Source: Agitococcus lubricus (GTDB lineage: Bacteria; Pseudomonadota; Gammaproteobacteria; Pseudomonadales; Moraxellaceae). From it: DNA of 64,000 nt. Shown piece by piece: positions 34,857 to 44,645 of the stretch. The notes under the pieces are model-generated. The model was not told the origin of the DNA, did no database searches, and saw nothing but the letters and a program-made list of their open reading frames with translations. The stretch lies in NCBI RefSeq assembly GCF_003051055.1, contig NZ_QAON01000016.1, forward strand, positions 1 to 64,000, given 5' to 3'. The position numbers and the translations under genes were made by a program. The first letter of the stretch is position 1; every line of letters begins with the position of its first letter.

Positions 34857-35219
34857 GGTCTCGATATCGTAAAAAGAGATTACATCAGTACAACGGAGAT
34901 GGCTCACGGAATTTGCATGGATTATGCATACAACAACGATATTGTTAATAATACAAACGATGTGGTCATCTAAGCCGAGCTCTATTTTAACGCGAATTTG
35001 AGAACAAATGCGTAAGGGGTGACGCTATTTTGTCGAGAATAGCCCACTTTTAATGAAAAATGACAAGTATTTTGGCGCAATAAGACCTAGATTCATGCCA
35101 AAAATTGAACGATAGTACCTAAAACAGCGAGAAGCCATACCTCCAACACACAGTAGATAGGGGCGTTATTGAGGGGATGGCTCGTTAAACTAGCATCAAC
35201 TGTGAAAGGCAAAAATCCT
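34857..35219. other. Divergent promoter region between rnfA and amidase gene
   Basis: A 363-bp AT-rich stretch between genes transcribed away from each other. It must hold the rnf promoter and that of the amidase gene. I could not single out a convincing -35/-10 pair or operator, and no RNA gene is evident. A TTG-started extension of the amidase frame (from 35169) lies within it and is not preferred. Confidence 0.5.
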
Positions 35220-36713
35220 ATGTTATTAAAACAATCTGCTATTGCTTTAGCGGCCGATATCAAAGCTAAAAAAATAAGTTCAAGAATGGTTGTAGAAGCA
35301 CATATTGCCCAAATCAAGTGTGTGAATCCACGCTTAAATGCGGTCATTTGCCATCGTTTTGAACAGGCGCTACGTGAAGCAGATGCGGCTGATAATCTCA
35401 TTGCAAAAGCAACCAACTTTAATGAGTTACCACCATTATTAGGTGTCCCTTGTACTATTAAAGATACCTTTGAGTTTGAAGGTATGCCGCAAGCGGTGGG
35501 TATGGTCTCGCGTAAAGATGTCTTTGGTCAATCTGATGCCTATGCGGTGAATGCTTTACGTCGAGCGGGTGCCATTCCGCTTGGTGTGACCAATACCCCC
35601 GAATTAGCCATGTGGTATGAAACGTATAACCGCGTTTATGGCAGAACAAAAAATGCCTATGACCGTACACGGATTACAGGCGGTTCATCAGGCGGTGAGG
35701 GCGCTATTGTGGGCGCAGGGGGCAGTCCTTTTGGCTTAGGCTCAGATGTAGCAGGCTCTATTCGTATGCCCGCTTTTTTTAATGGTGTTTTTGGCCACAA
35801 AGCCTCTCCGTTGTTAATTAATAACGAGGGACATTTTCCGAGTGCACATGGCCAAACCTTAAATTATTTATCGGCTGGCCCCTTGTGTAGACGTGCGGAA
35901 GATTTAGAACCTTTAGTGCGTATTTTAGCGGGTAGCCAGAGTTATCGCCTAAAATCGGTGGCACAGGTGGATATCAGTCAATTGCGGGTCATCACAGTCA
36001 GTCCAGAGCGGGGGCCAAAAGTCAGCCCCGATATTTTAAATGCACAGCAACAGGCTGTAGATGCATTGGTTGCACAAGGGGCACGTCATCTCACGGTCGA
36101 TTTACCGTTGTTAGATGATGCTTTTATGATTTGGTCAAGCCTGTTGGCAGATTCATCGACACCTGAACACTCGTTTACCGCCATGTTGTTTGGTGAATAC
36201 CACATTAAACATCCCGTCAAAGCGTTGATGCAAATGGCAATCCAAGGCAAACAGTCACCACATACGCTGCCGTTATTAATGCTCACCTTACTAGAACAGT
36301 TTCCAAACTTGGCAGTAGGACAGCGAAAACATTACGTCAAATTAGGTTTACAACTCAAACAACAGCTCAACGAATTATTAGCAGACGATGGCGTATTGAT
36401 TATGCCAACCTTTCCTAAAGTCGCCCCCAGACATGGACACCCCCTCTTAAAACCATTTGACTTTGTAGATTGTGCGATTGTGAATGCCATGGAGCTGCCG
36501 TCCACTGCTGTACCGATGGGCTTAAATGCCAGTGGTATACCCACGGGTATTCAAGTGGTCAGCAATCAGCATAATGACCATTTATCATTAGCTTGTGCGC
36601 TCAGTTTAGAAAAAGCAGTTGGCGGGTGGGTGCCACCATGGCAACAATGGTTAGCGGATTTGCCCATGAATCTAGCACGTCAGCCAAAGCGTAAAACTAA
36701 AATCATGATATAA
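35220..36713 (+). CDS. Amidase-signature family hydrolase
   Basis: This serine amidase uses a Ser-Ser-Lys triad. CTIKDTFEFEG provides the catalytic Lys, GGSSGGEGAIVGAG is the signature Gly/Ser-rich motif with the middle Ser, and GSDVAGSIRMPA carries the nucleophile Ser. At 497 residues it is closest in layout to fatty-acid-amide-hydrolase-like enzymes, but no substrate can be named. There is no signal peptide. The ATG at 35220 is preferred over an upstream TTG. It precedes an alpha/beta hydrolase on the same strand by 81 bp. Confidence 0.9.
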   Translation: MLLKQSAIALAADIKAKKISSRMVVEAHIAQIKCVNPRLNAVICHRFEQALREADAADNLIAKATNFNELPPLLGVPCTIKDTFEFEGMPQAVGMVSRKDVFGQSDAYAVNALRRAGAIPLGVTNTPELAMWYETYNRVYGRTKNAYDRTRITGGSSGGEGAIVGAGGSPFGLGSDVAGSIRMPAFFNGVFGHKASPLLINNEGHFPSAHGQTLNYLSAGPLCRRAEDLEPLVRILAGSQSYRLKSVAQVDISQLRVITVSPERGPKVSPDILNAQQQAVDALVAQGARHLTVDLPLLDDAFMIWSSLLADSSTPEHSFTAMLFGEYHIKHPVKALMQMAIQGKQSPHTLPLLMLTLLEQFPNLAVGQRKHYVKLGLQLKQQLNELLADDGVLIMPTFPKVAPRHGHPLLKPFDFVDCAIVNAMELPSTAVPMGLNASGIPTGIQVVSNQHNDHLSLACALSLEKAVGGWVPPWQQWLADLPMNLARQPKRKTKIMI

Positions 36714-36794
36714 CATCGAGGTTTAAGTCATCATCGTGGCACATGTGTTAAAAAAGTGCTAAATAACCCATGAATTTGAAATAGGTAACTACGT

Positions 36795-37700
36795 ATGAGT
36801 ATGCAAGAAGGCAAGGCGACTGTTGGTGAAATTGAATTAGCCTATGACCGTTGGGGTGACCCACAAGCACCAGCTGTATTTTTGATTATGGGCTTAGGTG
36901 CGCAAATGCTATTATGGCCAGAATCATTTTGCCAAGCCTTAGTCAGACAAGGATACCAAGTCATCCGCTTTGATAATCGTGATATTGGCTTATCCAGTAA
37001 AATTAAAAAGCGTAGTGAAAAACAAAATTTTTGGTTGGCTATGGCGCGCTTCCAAATGGGCTTAGCTAATCCTGCACCCTATAACTTATATGATATGGCA
37101 GCCGATACCGTGGGGCTGATGTCAAGTTTAGGGATTGAACGGGCGCATATTATTGGTGCATCCATGGGGGGCATGATTGGTCAAATTATTGCCGCCAAAT
37201 ATCCCGAACGCGTTATTAGTTTGGGGATATTATTTTCGAGTAATAATCAGCCTTTATTACCGCCACCACATCCGAATGCGTTTTTTCCCTTAATTAAAGG
37301 GCCGGGTGCGCACGCGCCACGCGATATGTTACTTGACCATAGTGTCAAATTATTTACGGCGATTGGTAGTCCTGCTTACCGTATGACGCCTGATGAAATT
37401 CGTCATTTTGCAGGCGGCTTAATGGATAGAAGTTTTCATCCTGCGGGGGTAAAACGTCACTTTTTAGCGGTCATGGGTACGGGCAATCTACGGCCATTAG
37501 CTAAATATATTCGTGTGCCAACGCTGGTCGTACATGGTAAAGAAGATAAGTTATTGCGGCCTGCTTGCGGTAAAGCGGTGGCTAAAAGTATTAAAGGGGC
37601 GCGTTTTGAACTGATTGATGGCATGGGGCATGATATACCAAATGCCTTAGCGCCAAGACTCGCTGACTTGTTTGCTAGTAATATGATAAAGGCAGCGTAA
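36795..37700 (+). CDS. Alpha/beta hydrolase
   Basis: This 301-residue serine hydrolase resembles aclacinomycin methylesterase/RdmC-type proteins. The oxyanion region is LIMGLGAQMLLWPESF, followed by IRFDNRDIGLSSK. The nucleophile elbow is GASMGGMIGQ, and the late His lies in DGMGHDIP. It is cytoplasmic (no signal). A nearby amidase and an AlmA-like monooxygenase suggest a lipid or hydrocarbon theme, which is only inference. It ends at a strong shared terminator. Confidence 0.9.
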   Translation: MSMQEGKATVGEIELAYDRWGDPQAPAVFLIMGLGAQMLLWPESFCQALVRQGYQVIRFDNRDIGLSSKIKKRSEKQNFWLAMARFQMGLANPAPYNLYDMAADTVGLMSSLGIERAHIIGASMGGMIGQIIAAKYPERVISLGILFSSNNQPLLPPPHPNAFFPLIKGPGAHAPRDMLLDHSVKLFTAIGSPAYRMTPDEIRHFAGGLMDRSFHPAGVKRHFLAVMGTGNLRPLAKYIRVPTLVVHGKEDKLLRPACGKAVAKSIKGARFELIDGMGHDIPNALAPRLADLFASNMIKAA

Positions 37701-37738
37701 ATATTGGATTTAAATAATCCTAAATGGCTCTAAAACAA

Positions 37739-37765
37739 GGCCTTTATGCGTGCCGCATAAAGGCC
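37739..37765. terminator. Bidirectional terminator between convergent genes
   Basis: A perfect 12-bp stem (GGCCTTTATGCG at 37739-37750, CGCATAAAGGCC at 37754-37765) closes a 3-base loop between the alpha/beta hydrolase and the AlmA-like gene, which converge here. T-rich sequence follows on both strands (TTGTTTATTT on plus, TTGTTTTAG on minus). Confidence 0.85.
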
Positions 37766-37774
37766 AGTCGTTGT

Positions 37775-39226
37775 TTATTTAAACTCTAAGGCAGGGTTTA
37801 GTAAGTTGCCAAATTTTAAGGCTGTGGCATCGCGTAAATAGTCATTCAGTACCATCCACGGTGCTTTATCGCCTTGACGTGGTAAATTATCTGCACCACG
37901 ACGTACATAGCCAGAGGCTAAACTACCCATGACGGTATCGTCGGTACGTTGTACGTTTTGCGCTCTTGGAGTGACAGTTTTCAAACCATGTTTATCCATA
38001 TGCGCAATAATGCGGCAAAAGTGCTCACAGACAATGTCTGCTTTAAGTGTCCATGAGGCATTGGTATAACCAAAAATAGCTAACATATTAGGAATATCAT
38101 TCATCATCATGCCTTTGTAAGCCATGTGCTCTTTGATATCGATAGCCTTACCATCTACGCTCATTTTAGCGCCGCCAAAGAGTTGTAAATTTAGACCCGT
38201 CGCGGTCACAATAATATCAGCATCTAAATGGCGTCCAGACTCTAATTGAATACCTGTTTCGTCGAAGGTTTTGATATTGTCTGTGACAATATCCGCTTTA
38301 CCATGACGTAAGGTTTTGAATAAATCGCCATCAGGGACGACGCATAAACGCTCATCCCATGGATTATAACGTGGGCTAAAGTGTTTAATATCGACTTTGT
38401 CGCCTAATTGATGCTTGGTCAAACTACGCAGTAAGCGACGCACGACAGCAGGTTTTTCGCGGGATGCGGTGTACAAAGCGCGTTGTAAGCCAATATTACG
38501 CACACGGGTGGCGGTATAAATGGCTTTTATAGGTAAGAAACGCGCTAGTTTTGACCATACAGGGTCAACCGCAGGCACGGTCATGACATAAGTAGGGGAG
38601 CGTTGTAACATCGTGACCTGTGCACCGCCTGCGGCCATCGACGGTACCAGTGTAATGGCGGTCGCGCCACTACCAATCACCACCACTTTTTTACCTTGAT
38701 AGTCTAAAGACTCAGGCCAATGTTGTGGATGCACAATGGTTCCTTTGAATTGGTCGCGTCCTTTAAACTCAGGCGTAAAGCCTGCATCGTAACTGTAGTA
38801 ACCGGTGGCGGCGATGAGATAACGAGCCGTAAAAATTTCATCTTGCCCCGTAGTTTCATTGTGTGCGGTCACTGTCCAGTGGCCTTTGTCAGTTGACCAT
38901 GCGGCAGAGACCACTTTGCGGCTAAAACGGATGTGTGGAGTAACGCCATATCGCTCAGCCGTATCCATCACATAGCGTTTAATAGAAGGACCATCGGCTA
39001 ATACTTTGGGTTCCCGCCAAGGACGAAAACTATAACCAAAGGTTGACATATCAGAATCAGAGCGAATACCAGGATACTTAAACAAATCCCATGTACCGCC
39101 AATTGCCTGACGACGTTCTAAAATAGCATAACTTTTATTTTTAAATTTACGCGTTAAATGACAAGCTGCGCCAATACCCGACAAGCCTGCCCCTAAAATT
39201 AATACATCAAAATGGGATTTCGACAT
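37775..39226 (-). CDS. AlmA-like flavin-containing monooxygenase
   Basis: This is a 483-residue FAD/NADPH monooxygenase of the Baeyer-Villiger/FMO type. The FAD motif is LILGAGLSGIGAACHL, followed by GGTWDLFKYPGIRSDSDMST. The fingerprint FKGTIVHPQHWPE fits FxGxxxHxxxWP. The NADPH site is VVVIGSGATAITLVP. The protein closely resembles AlmA of Acinetobacter, associated with long-chain n-alkane degradation, but this subfamily also contains cyclic-ketone oxidases, so the substrate is open. Confidence 0.88.
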   Translation of the reverse strand: MSKSHFDVLILGAGLSGIGAACHLTRKFKNKSYAILERRQAIGGTWDLFKYPGIRSDSDMSTFGYSFRPWREPKVLADGPSIKRYVMDTAERYGVTPHIRFSRKVVSAAWSTDKGHWTVTAHNETTGQDEIFTARYLIAATGYYSYDAGFTPEFKGRDQFKGTIVHPQHWPESLDYQGKKVVVIGSGATAITLVPSMAAGGAQVTMLQRSPTYVMTVPAVDPVWSKLARFLPIKAIYTATRVRNIGLQRALYTASREKPAVVRRLLRSLTKHQLGDKVDIKHFSPRYNPWDERLCVVPDGDLFKTLRHGKADIVTDNIKTFDETGIQLESGRHLDADIIVTATGLNLQLFGGAKMSVDGKAIDIKEHMAYKGMMMNDIPNMLAIFGYTNASWTLKADIVCEHFCRIIAHMDKHGLKTVTPRAQNVQRTDDTVMGSLASGYVRRGADNLPRQGDKAPWMVLNDYLRDATALKFGNLLNPALEFK

Positions 39227-39669
39227 TGATTTGCTCCACTATTGTTATCTTTTTATGACCGTCTCTAAGACTAGTAGAAAAAGAGACCCTAGGAAAGATA
39301 TCACCATAGGATATCTAGATAAAGATGAATACGACTAGGATAACTAATTGGATGATTGTAATGAATGTTTGGCAAAAAAGTATTTGCCCAAATGACACAG
39401 TAAATGGATGTTTTTTCTATAGATATCTACGTGTATAGTTAATAAGTGTTGGGTACTTAATTGCAACATCAAATTTGAGCCTCTCTGTTTTGTGCCGTTT
39501 AATCCCTTATCCCTCAGATAAGCCGTTGAGTTGAAACAGGATTGCAATTGATACGCGCTTGGATATACTCACAGCCGATAGCCTAATTTACATAACACGA
39601 ATGTTATTGCTACGCAAAAAATATGTTTAATCATCATCACGCATTTGTTGTTGGCCTTTGGAGTGATAC
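39227..39669. other. Upstream region of the Wsp-type operon
   Basis: About 440 AT-rich bp between the AlmA-like gene and the first wsp gene, transcribed divergently. It holds the plus-strand promoter listed separately. No other ORF, RNA or terminator was identified. Confidence 0.5.
39542..39569 (+). promoter_or_regulatory. Sigma-70 promoter of the Wsp-type operon
   Basis: TTGCAA (39542-39547), a 16-bp spacer and TATACT (39564-39569) lie about 100 bp before the first wsp start. It has the same spacing and -10 hexamer as the 6S RNA promoter in this window. Confidence 0.6.
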
Positions 39670-41178
39670 ATGCAGGATATTCAAATTAGTATTAACCCTG
39701 ATGTTGTAGCTGCTAAGGTGTTGTTGGTTGATGACCAAGCGATTATTGGCGAAGCGATACGTCGTATTTTAGCAACAGAACCGAGCTTTAGTTTTCATTT
39801 TTGTAGTGATGCAACCCAAGCCCTACAAGTGGCAAAACAAGTACAGCCTACCGTGATATTGCAAGATTTGGTCATGCCGCAAACCGATGGTTTAACCTTA
39901 GTACGTGCATATCGGGCTGATGAAGCAACAGAAGCCATTCCGATTATTGTCTTATCAACCAAAGAAGAGCCCAAAATAAAAAGTGCAGCTTTTGCAATGG
40001 GGGCTAATGACTATTTGGTGAAATTGCCTGATGCTTTAGAGTTAATTGCGCGTATCAAATATCACTCACGCTCTTATATAGCATTACGTCAACGGGATGA
40101 AGCCACCCAAGCCCTACAGGTGAGCCAATCTCAGCTTTTACACACACATCAAGAACTCCAATTGTTACTAGATACTGTCCCGACAGGTATTCTGAAGTTA
40201 GATGCGATGGGGCGTATTGTCCAATACAACAAAGCGGCTCAAGTCTTATTAAGTCCGTCGGGAGTCGCCTTGGATAGTATCATCTTTAGCGAGCTGTTAG
40301 AGGCGCAAGCGCGTGACGACTTTGCCACACAACTACAAGAAGCGATACAGCAAAAGCAAAGTACCTATATTGAAGCCAATTTACTATTAAACCCCGCCAT
40401 GCCCACACTTCCTGTGGAGTATTTAATTACGCGACTCCCTACCACGCAGGGCATAGAGTTGAGTTTAGTGATACGTGACATCACCGAACGTAAAGCCGTA
40501 GATAAAGCAAAAAATGAATTTTTTGCGACGATGAGTCATGAGCTGCGTACGCCATTGACGTCGATTCGCGGCTCATTAGCGATGATTTTAAGTGGCAAGT
40601 TTGGTGAGCTAAACGATAAAACCCAACGTATGCTAGAAGTTGCTCATCGCAATAGTGACCATATTGGACGTTTGATTAACGATATCCTAGATATGGAAAA
40701 AATGGCTATGGGTGGGATGGACTTTACTCTTTCTGAGGTAGATGCCGATTTAGCCATGGAAACCGCGATTAGTGCCAATGAAGGTTATGCCTTGCGCTAT
40801 AACGTCCAACTACAAATTATACAACCTAGCCAAGGCTTGCGTGTACAGGCCGACGAAGTTCGCTTACAACAAGTATTTGCCAATTTAATTTCGAATGCCA
40901 TCAAATACAGTCATGCCCATGCAGTTGTCGAGCTAAAAGCAACGCATCATCAGCAGATGGTGCGATTTAGCGTCAGAGATTATGGTGTCGGTATTCCAGA
41001 GTCTTTTAGAGAGCACGTGTTTAATCGATTTGCGCAAGCAAATACGGCCAAAGCAGGGACGGGTTTAGGTCTTAATATTGCGCGTAGTATTGTCGAATAT
41101 TTAGGTGGGCAAATAAATTTTCACTCGTCCGAGCAGGGGACAGAATTTTATTTTGATTTGCCTCGTGTCAATAGATGA
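39670..41178 (+). CDS. WspR-like receiver fused to PAS-like region and histidine kinase
   Basis: This 502-residue soluble protein starts the Wsp operon. Residues 15-145 form a receiver very similar to that of diguanylate cyclase WspR: VLLVDDQAIIGEA (D21, D22), ILQDLVMPQTDG with phosphoacceptor D66, STKEEPKIKSAAFAMGANDY with K118, then RIKYHSRSYIALRQRDEA. After a short helix, where WspR has GGDEF, there is instead a PAS-like part (165-275), HisKA (FFATMSHELRTP, H290) and a complete HATPase (N box NLISNAIKYS, DYGVGIPE, GTGLGLNIAR). There are no membrane helices. I infer that WspE phosphorylates the receiver and the kinase relays to an unknown regulator. My recollection is that Burkholderia wsp operons also use a kinase-type output; domain order there should be compared. 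Confidence 0.9.
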   Translation: MQDIQISINPDVVAAKVLLVDDQAIIGEAIRRILATEPSFSFHFCSDATQALQVAKQVQPTVILQDLVMPQTDGLTLVRAYRADEATEAIPIIVLSTKEEPKIKSAAFAMGANDYLVKLPDALELIARIKYHSRSYIALRQRDEATQALQVSQSQLLHTHQELQLLLDTVPTGILKLDAMGRIVQYNKAAQVLLSPSGVALDSIIFSELLEAQARDDFATQLQEAIQQKQSTYIEANLLLNPAMPTLPVEYLITRLPTTQGIELSLVIRDITERKAVDKAKNEFFATMSHELRTPLTSIRGSLAMILSGKFGELNDKTQRMLEVAHRNSDHIGRLINDILDMEKMAMGGMDFTLSEVDADLAMETAISANEGYALRYNVQLQIIQPSQGLRVQADEVRLQQVFANLISNAIKYSHAHAVVELKATHHQQMVRFSVRDYGVGIPESFREHVFNRFAQANTAKAGTGLGLNIARSIVEYLGGQINFHSSEQGTEFYFDLPRVNR

Positions 41179-41285
41179 TGGCAGTTGCAGCTTAAACAGT
41201 ATTTTTTTAGAAAAATTCAACAGATAAAACGCCGTAATTATCAGATGGCCATAATAGCTAACACTTTTCAATATGGGATGATGTT

Positions 41286-42905
41286 GTGAAAAAATTTAAT
41301 TTACGCCAGCGCATTATGGCAAGTTTTGGGTTGGTGATAGCCGTCTTGACCATCACGGTCATATTTGCATTTATACGCTTGGAAGGTGTCGAACAAGATT
41401 CTAGTCGGGTAAATACCGATGCCTTACCGGGTTTACAGCTCAGCGTACTGATGCGTCAGCATTTAGTCGATAGTTTTGTATTTACCCAAAATATGATTAT
41501 TGCGGTTGATAACAATGAAGTCCCCATTGACTACCATCAAAAGGTATATGAAAGTCTGAAATTGTTAAATGACAATACCCGTTTGTACGAAGCACAGATT
41601 GCTCGTATGAAAGACAAAGAGCAGTTTGCAGACTACAAGCAATCTTTTGATATCTATAAACAAAGCCTTCATGCCTTATTGGATGCAGCACAGCATAAAC
41701 AATACGTTGAAGCACGACAAATGCTGCCACAAGTGTATGAAACATGGGACCGTAGTCGAGCAAATTTATTGCAGCTCGTCGAAAATAACCGTGTTGAGGC
41801 AGAGCATGCAACGTCGTCTATTACCTCCGCAGTACGACACGCAAAAATTGGTTTAGTGAGTGCCGTGGTGGTTGCGATTGTTTTAGCGATGGTTATGGGA
41901 ACGTTGTTGTTAAAAGCGATTATGTTACCCGTCAATAAAATTGTGACGGCCTTGCGTATTCTTAAAGAAGGGGATTTGACAACCCGATTGGTATTTACCA
42001 ACCAAGATGAGTTCCGTTTAATTGCCGAAGGCTTTAACAGTACCAGTGCCGCACTGACGGATTTGGTAGCACAAGCGCAACGCTCAGCCGTACAAGTCAC
42101 GACGTCGGTCACTGAAATTGCAGCAACAGCGCAAGAACAACAAACAACCGCCACCGAAACAGCCGCGACGACCTCAGAAATTGGTGCTACCTCACGTGAA
42201 ATTGCAGCGACTTCACGCGATTTAGTCCGTACGATGGGAGAAGTCTCTGATGCCGCAGAACAGGCAGCGACCTTGGCAGGTGCAGGCCAGCTCGGTTTAA
42301 CTCGTATGGAAGATACGATGGAGCATGTGATTCGGGCGGCTGAAGTAGTTAATACGAAACTCGCTGTACTCAATGAAAAAGCCAGTAATATTAATCAAGT
42401 CGTGATTACTATCGTTAAAGTCGCTGACCAAACCAATTTATTATCCTTAAATGCTGCCATAGAAGCAGAAAAAGCAGGCGAATATGGCCGTGGTTTTGCC
42501 GTAGTGGCAACCGAAGTCAGACGTTTAGCTGACCAAACAGCGATTGCGACTTACGATATTGAACAAATGGTACGCGAAATTCAATCCGCTGTATCCGCAG
42601 GTGTGATGGGAATGGATAAGTTCTCTGAGGATGTGCGCAGTGGTATTGCAGAGGTTCAACAAATTAGCGAGCAGTTGAGTCAAATTATTCAGCAGGTACA
42701 AGCCCTTGCACCACGGGTGCAAATGGTGAATGAAGGCATGCATGCACAGGCTACAGGCGCAGAGCAAATCAATTTAGCCTTAAGTCAGTTAAGCGAGGCC
42801 AGTGCGCAAACCGTGGATTCATTAAGACAAACCAGCTTATCTATAGAAGAATTAAACCATATTGCTAATGGGCTGCGTAATGGCGTTACTCGATTCACGA
42901 TCTAA
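41286..42905 (+). CDS. wspA: WspA-type methyl-accepting chemoreceptor
   Basis: This is a 539-residue membrane receptor. The first helix lies at about 10-30 ([20 protein letters not shown]), a periplasmic four-helix-bundle sensor at 35-185, and the second helix at about 190-212. HAMP and a cytoplasmic coiled coil follow. The hairpin tip [21 protein letters not shown] is typical of WspA. In Pseudomonas WspA senses surface contact or envelope stress and activates WspE. It overlaps the next gene, wspB, by 26 bp. Confidence 0.92.
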   Translation: MKKFNLRQRIMASFGLVIAVLTITVIFAFIRLEGVEQDSSRVNTDALPGLQLSVLMRQHLVDSFVFTQNMIIAVDNNEVPIDYHQKVYESLKLLNDNTRLYEAQIARMKDKEQFADYKQSFDIYKQSLHALLDAAQHKQYVEARQMLPQVYETWDRSRANLLQLVENNRVEAEHATSSITSAVRHAKIGLVSAVVVAIVLAMVMGTLLLKAIMLPVNKIVTALRILKEGDLTTRLVFTNQDEFRLIAEGFNSTSAALTDLVAQAQRSAVQVTTSVTEIAATAQEQQTTATETAATTSEIGATSREIAATSRDLVRTMGEVSDAAEQAATLAGAGQLGLTRMEDTMEHVIRAAEVVNTKLAVLNEKASNINQVVITIVKVADQTNLLSLNAAIEAEKAGEYGRGFAVVATEVRRLADQTAIATYDIEQMVREIQSAVSAGVMGMDKFSEDVRSGIAEVQQISEQLSQIIQQVQALAPRVQMVNEGMHAQATGAEQINLALSQLSEASAQTVDSLRQTSLSIEELNHIANGLRNGVTRFTI

Positions 42906-43395
42906 ACCCGAACAAAAAACACAGCTGTACTTATTGTTCAACATAGGGACAGACCGTTACGCCTTGAGTGCCAATGAAATTGTTGAAGTCACACATCTGA
43001 GACCACTCAAACAATTATTGGCTGTCCCCGAATGGATAGCGGGTTTGCTCAACTATAGACAACAAATGGTGCCTGTGTTGGATTTGGCAGCGCGCACAGG
43101 CTTACCCAGCGCACGTGATAAAACCAGTACGCGGATTGTCATTGTGCAATATCAAGCGACAGAAGATATTTTTGCGCCAGTTTATTTACTGGGTCTCATC
43201 TTGGAGCAGGCGACAGATACCTTACGTTGTTTAGCGCAAGATTTTCATGACTATGGTGTCCATCATCCCGAGTCTGCCTATTTAGGCCCTGTCTTGGCAC
43301 ATACGCAGGGCTTGATTCAACGTATTACCATTCCACATTTACTGCCAGAAGAAGTTCATGCCCGTCTGTTTTTACAAACTGGAGAGCAGGCATGA
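42880..43395 (+). CDS. wspB: CheW-type coupling protein WspB
   Basis: This is a CheW-fold adaptor linking receptor and kinase. [22 protein letters not shown] and [19 protein letters not shown] are the standard CheW strands. I use the ATG at 42880, inside the wspA end; an ATG at 42868 is also possible. Neither has a strong ribosome binding site, so translation is probably coupled. The length is 171 residues. Confidence 0.9.
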   Translation: MALLDSRSKPEQKTQLYLLFNIGTDRYALSANEIVEVTHLRPLKQLLAVPEWIAGLLNYRQQMVPVLDLAARTGLPSARDKTSTRIVIVQYQATEDIFAPVYLLGLILEQATDTLRCLAQDFHDYGVHHPESAYLGPVLAHTQGLIQRITIPHLLPEEVHARLFLQTGEQA

Positions 43396-44645
43396 CGGTT
43401 CTTCAACAAGTCAGTCTATTTTTGAAACAACGTATGGGCTTAGATGCCAGTTCTATTGGCGACTCCGCCATAGAGCGTGTGCTTCGTCAACGCTTACAGG
43501 CCAACAGCCTGAATCAAGAACATGACTATTGGCTACTCCTGCAACAGTCTTCGGTAGAACAACAAGCCTTGATTGAAGCGGTCGTTGTGCCCGAAACCTC
43601 CTTTTTTCGTTACCCAGAATCGTTTAGCGCCATGGCAGACTTGGCATTAAAGCGCTATAACATGACACACCAGCCCTTACGTTTTTTGAGTGCCCCATGT
43701 GCAACAGGTGAAGAGCCTTATTCGATTGCCATGGCTTTATTTGATGTGGGGATGACAGCAGAGCAATTTCATATTGATGCCATTGATATTAGTGCACCGT
43801 TATTAACGAAAGCAGAAACCGCTATTTATGGCAAAAATTCCTTTCGGGCTGCCAGTGCCATTCAGCGTCAACGCTATTTTACCGAGCTGAAAGATAGCTA
43901 CCAGTTGAATATTAATGTCAAGCAGCAAGTCAAATTTCGTCTGGTCAACTTATTAAATCCCCAGATTTTACTGCTTGAACCTGCCTATGACTTTGTATTT
44001 TGTCGTAATGTACTTATCTATTTTGATGTGCCCACCCAAGAAATGGTATTGACGAATCTGATACGGTTATTGCACAAAGAGGGCTATTTATTTGTAGGGC
44101 CTGCCGAAGCCAACTTGGTCAGTCGTCAAGGCCTACAGGCTTTAGGTATTCCTTTATCATTTGCTTTTCAACAAGCCGTTACGTCTAAAAAAACGCTAGT
44201 AGAGCCTAAACGCGCCGCAGTAGCAAAACCACGAATGGTACAACCCCCCATGCGCGCATCGGTTAAATCTGAACCTAGCCTTGTACCTAAGAAGCCGACT
44301 CAAACGACTGTGCCCTTATCTGCACCCATGAGTACACAACAAGTGCTAGATAATATTGGTCATTTAGCAAATGCAGGTCGCCTCGTAGAGGCTATCCAAC
44401 TGTGTCAACAACAGCTTAAACAACAGAGTCCCTCCGCCGATATTTTTTATTGGTTAGGCTTATTACACGATACGCAAGGTTTACAAACGCAAGCTATCGA
44501 TTTTTATCGTAAAGCCTTGTATTTAGAGCCACAACATACCGAAACACTTGCCCATTTATCCATGCTATTGGCTGCACGGGGTGATGTTGCGGGGGCGCAA
44601 CGTCTGCAACAGCGTATGACCAAAGGAGTGACTAAGCATGGCTAA
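43392..44645 (+). CDS. wspC: CheR-type methyltransferase with TPR tail, WspC
   Basis: WspC methylates glutamates on WspA using S-adenosylmethionine. The CheR domain spans 1-275 (VVPETSFFRYPESF, SAPCATGEEPYSIAMAL as the SAM-binding Gly loop, FCRNVLIYFD). A Pro/Lys-rich linker (about 280-320) and tetratricopeptide repeats (about 320-415, ADIFYWLGLLHDTQGLQTQA) follow, the same tail found in Pseudomonas WspC. A GGAGAG ribosome binding site and ATGA overlap link it to wspB. Confidence 0.93.
   Translation: MTVLQQVSLFLKQRMGLDASSIGDSAIERVLRQRLQANSLNQEHDYWLLLQQSSVEQQALIEAVVVPETSFFRYPESFSAMADLALKRYNMTHQPLRFLSAPCATGEEPYSIAMALFDVGMTAEQFHIDAIDISAPLLTKAETAIYGKNSFRAASAIQRQRYFTELKDSYQLNINVKQQVKFRLVNLLNPQILLLEPAYDFVFCRNVLIYFDVPTQEMVLTNLIRLLHKEGYLFVGPAEANLVSRQGLQALGIPLSFAFQQAVTSKKTLVEPKRAAVAKPRMVQPPMRASVKSEPSLVPKKPTQTTVPLSAPMSTQQVLDNIGHLANAGRLVEAIQLCQQQLKQQSPSADIFYWLGLLHDTQGLQTQAIDFYRKALYLEPQHTETLAHLSMLLAARGDVAGAQRLQQRMTKGVTKHG

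Noticed and set aside
39340-39430. A TTGGC...TTTGCC dyad considered as a sigma-54 promoter for the AlmA-like gene
   Set aside because: The GG to GC spacing is 13 bases instead of 10, so it does not fit the sigma-54 core.
41669-42373. 234-codon minus-strand ORF opposite wspA
   Set aside because: It mirrors the Ala/Thr-rich coiled coil of the receptor and has Val/Ser-rich shadow composition; no start signal.
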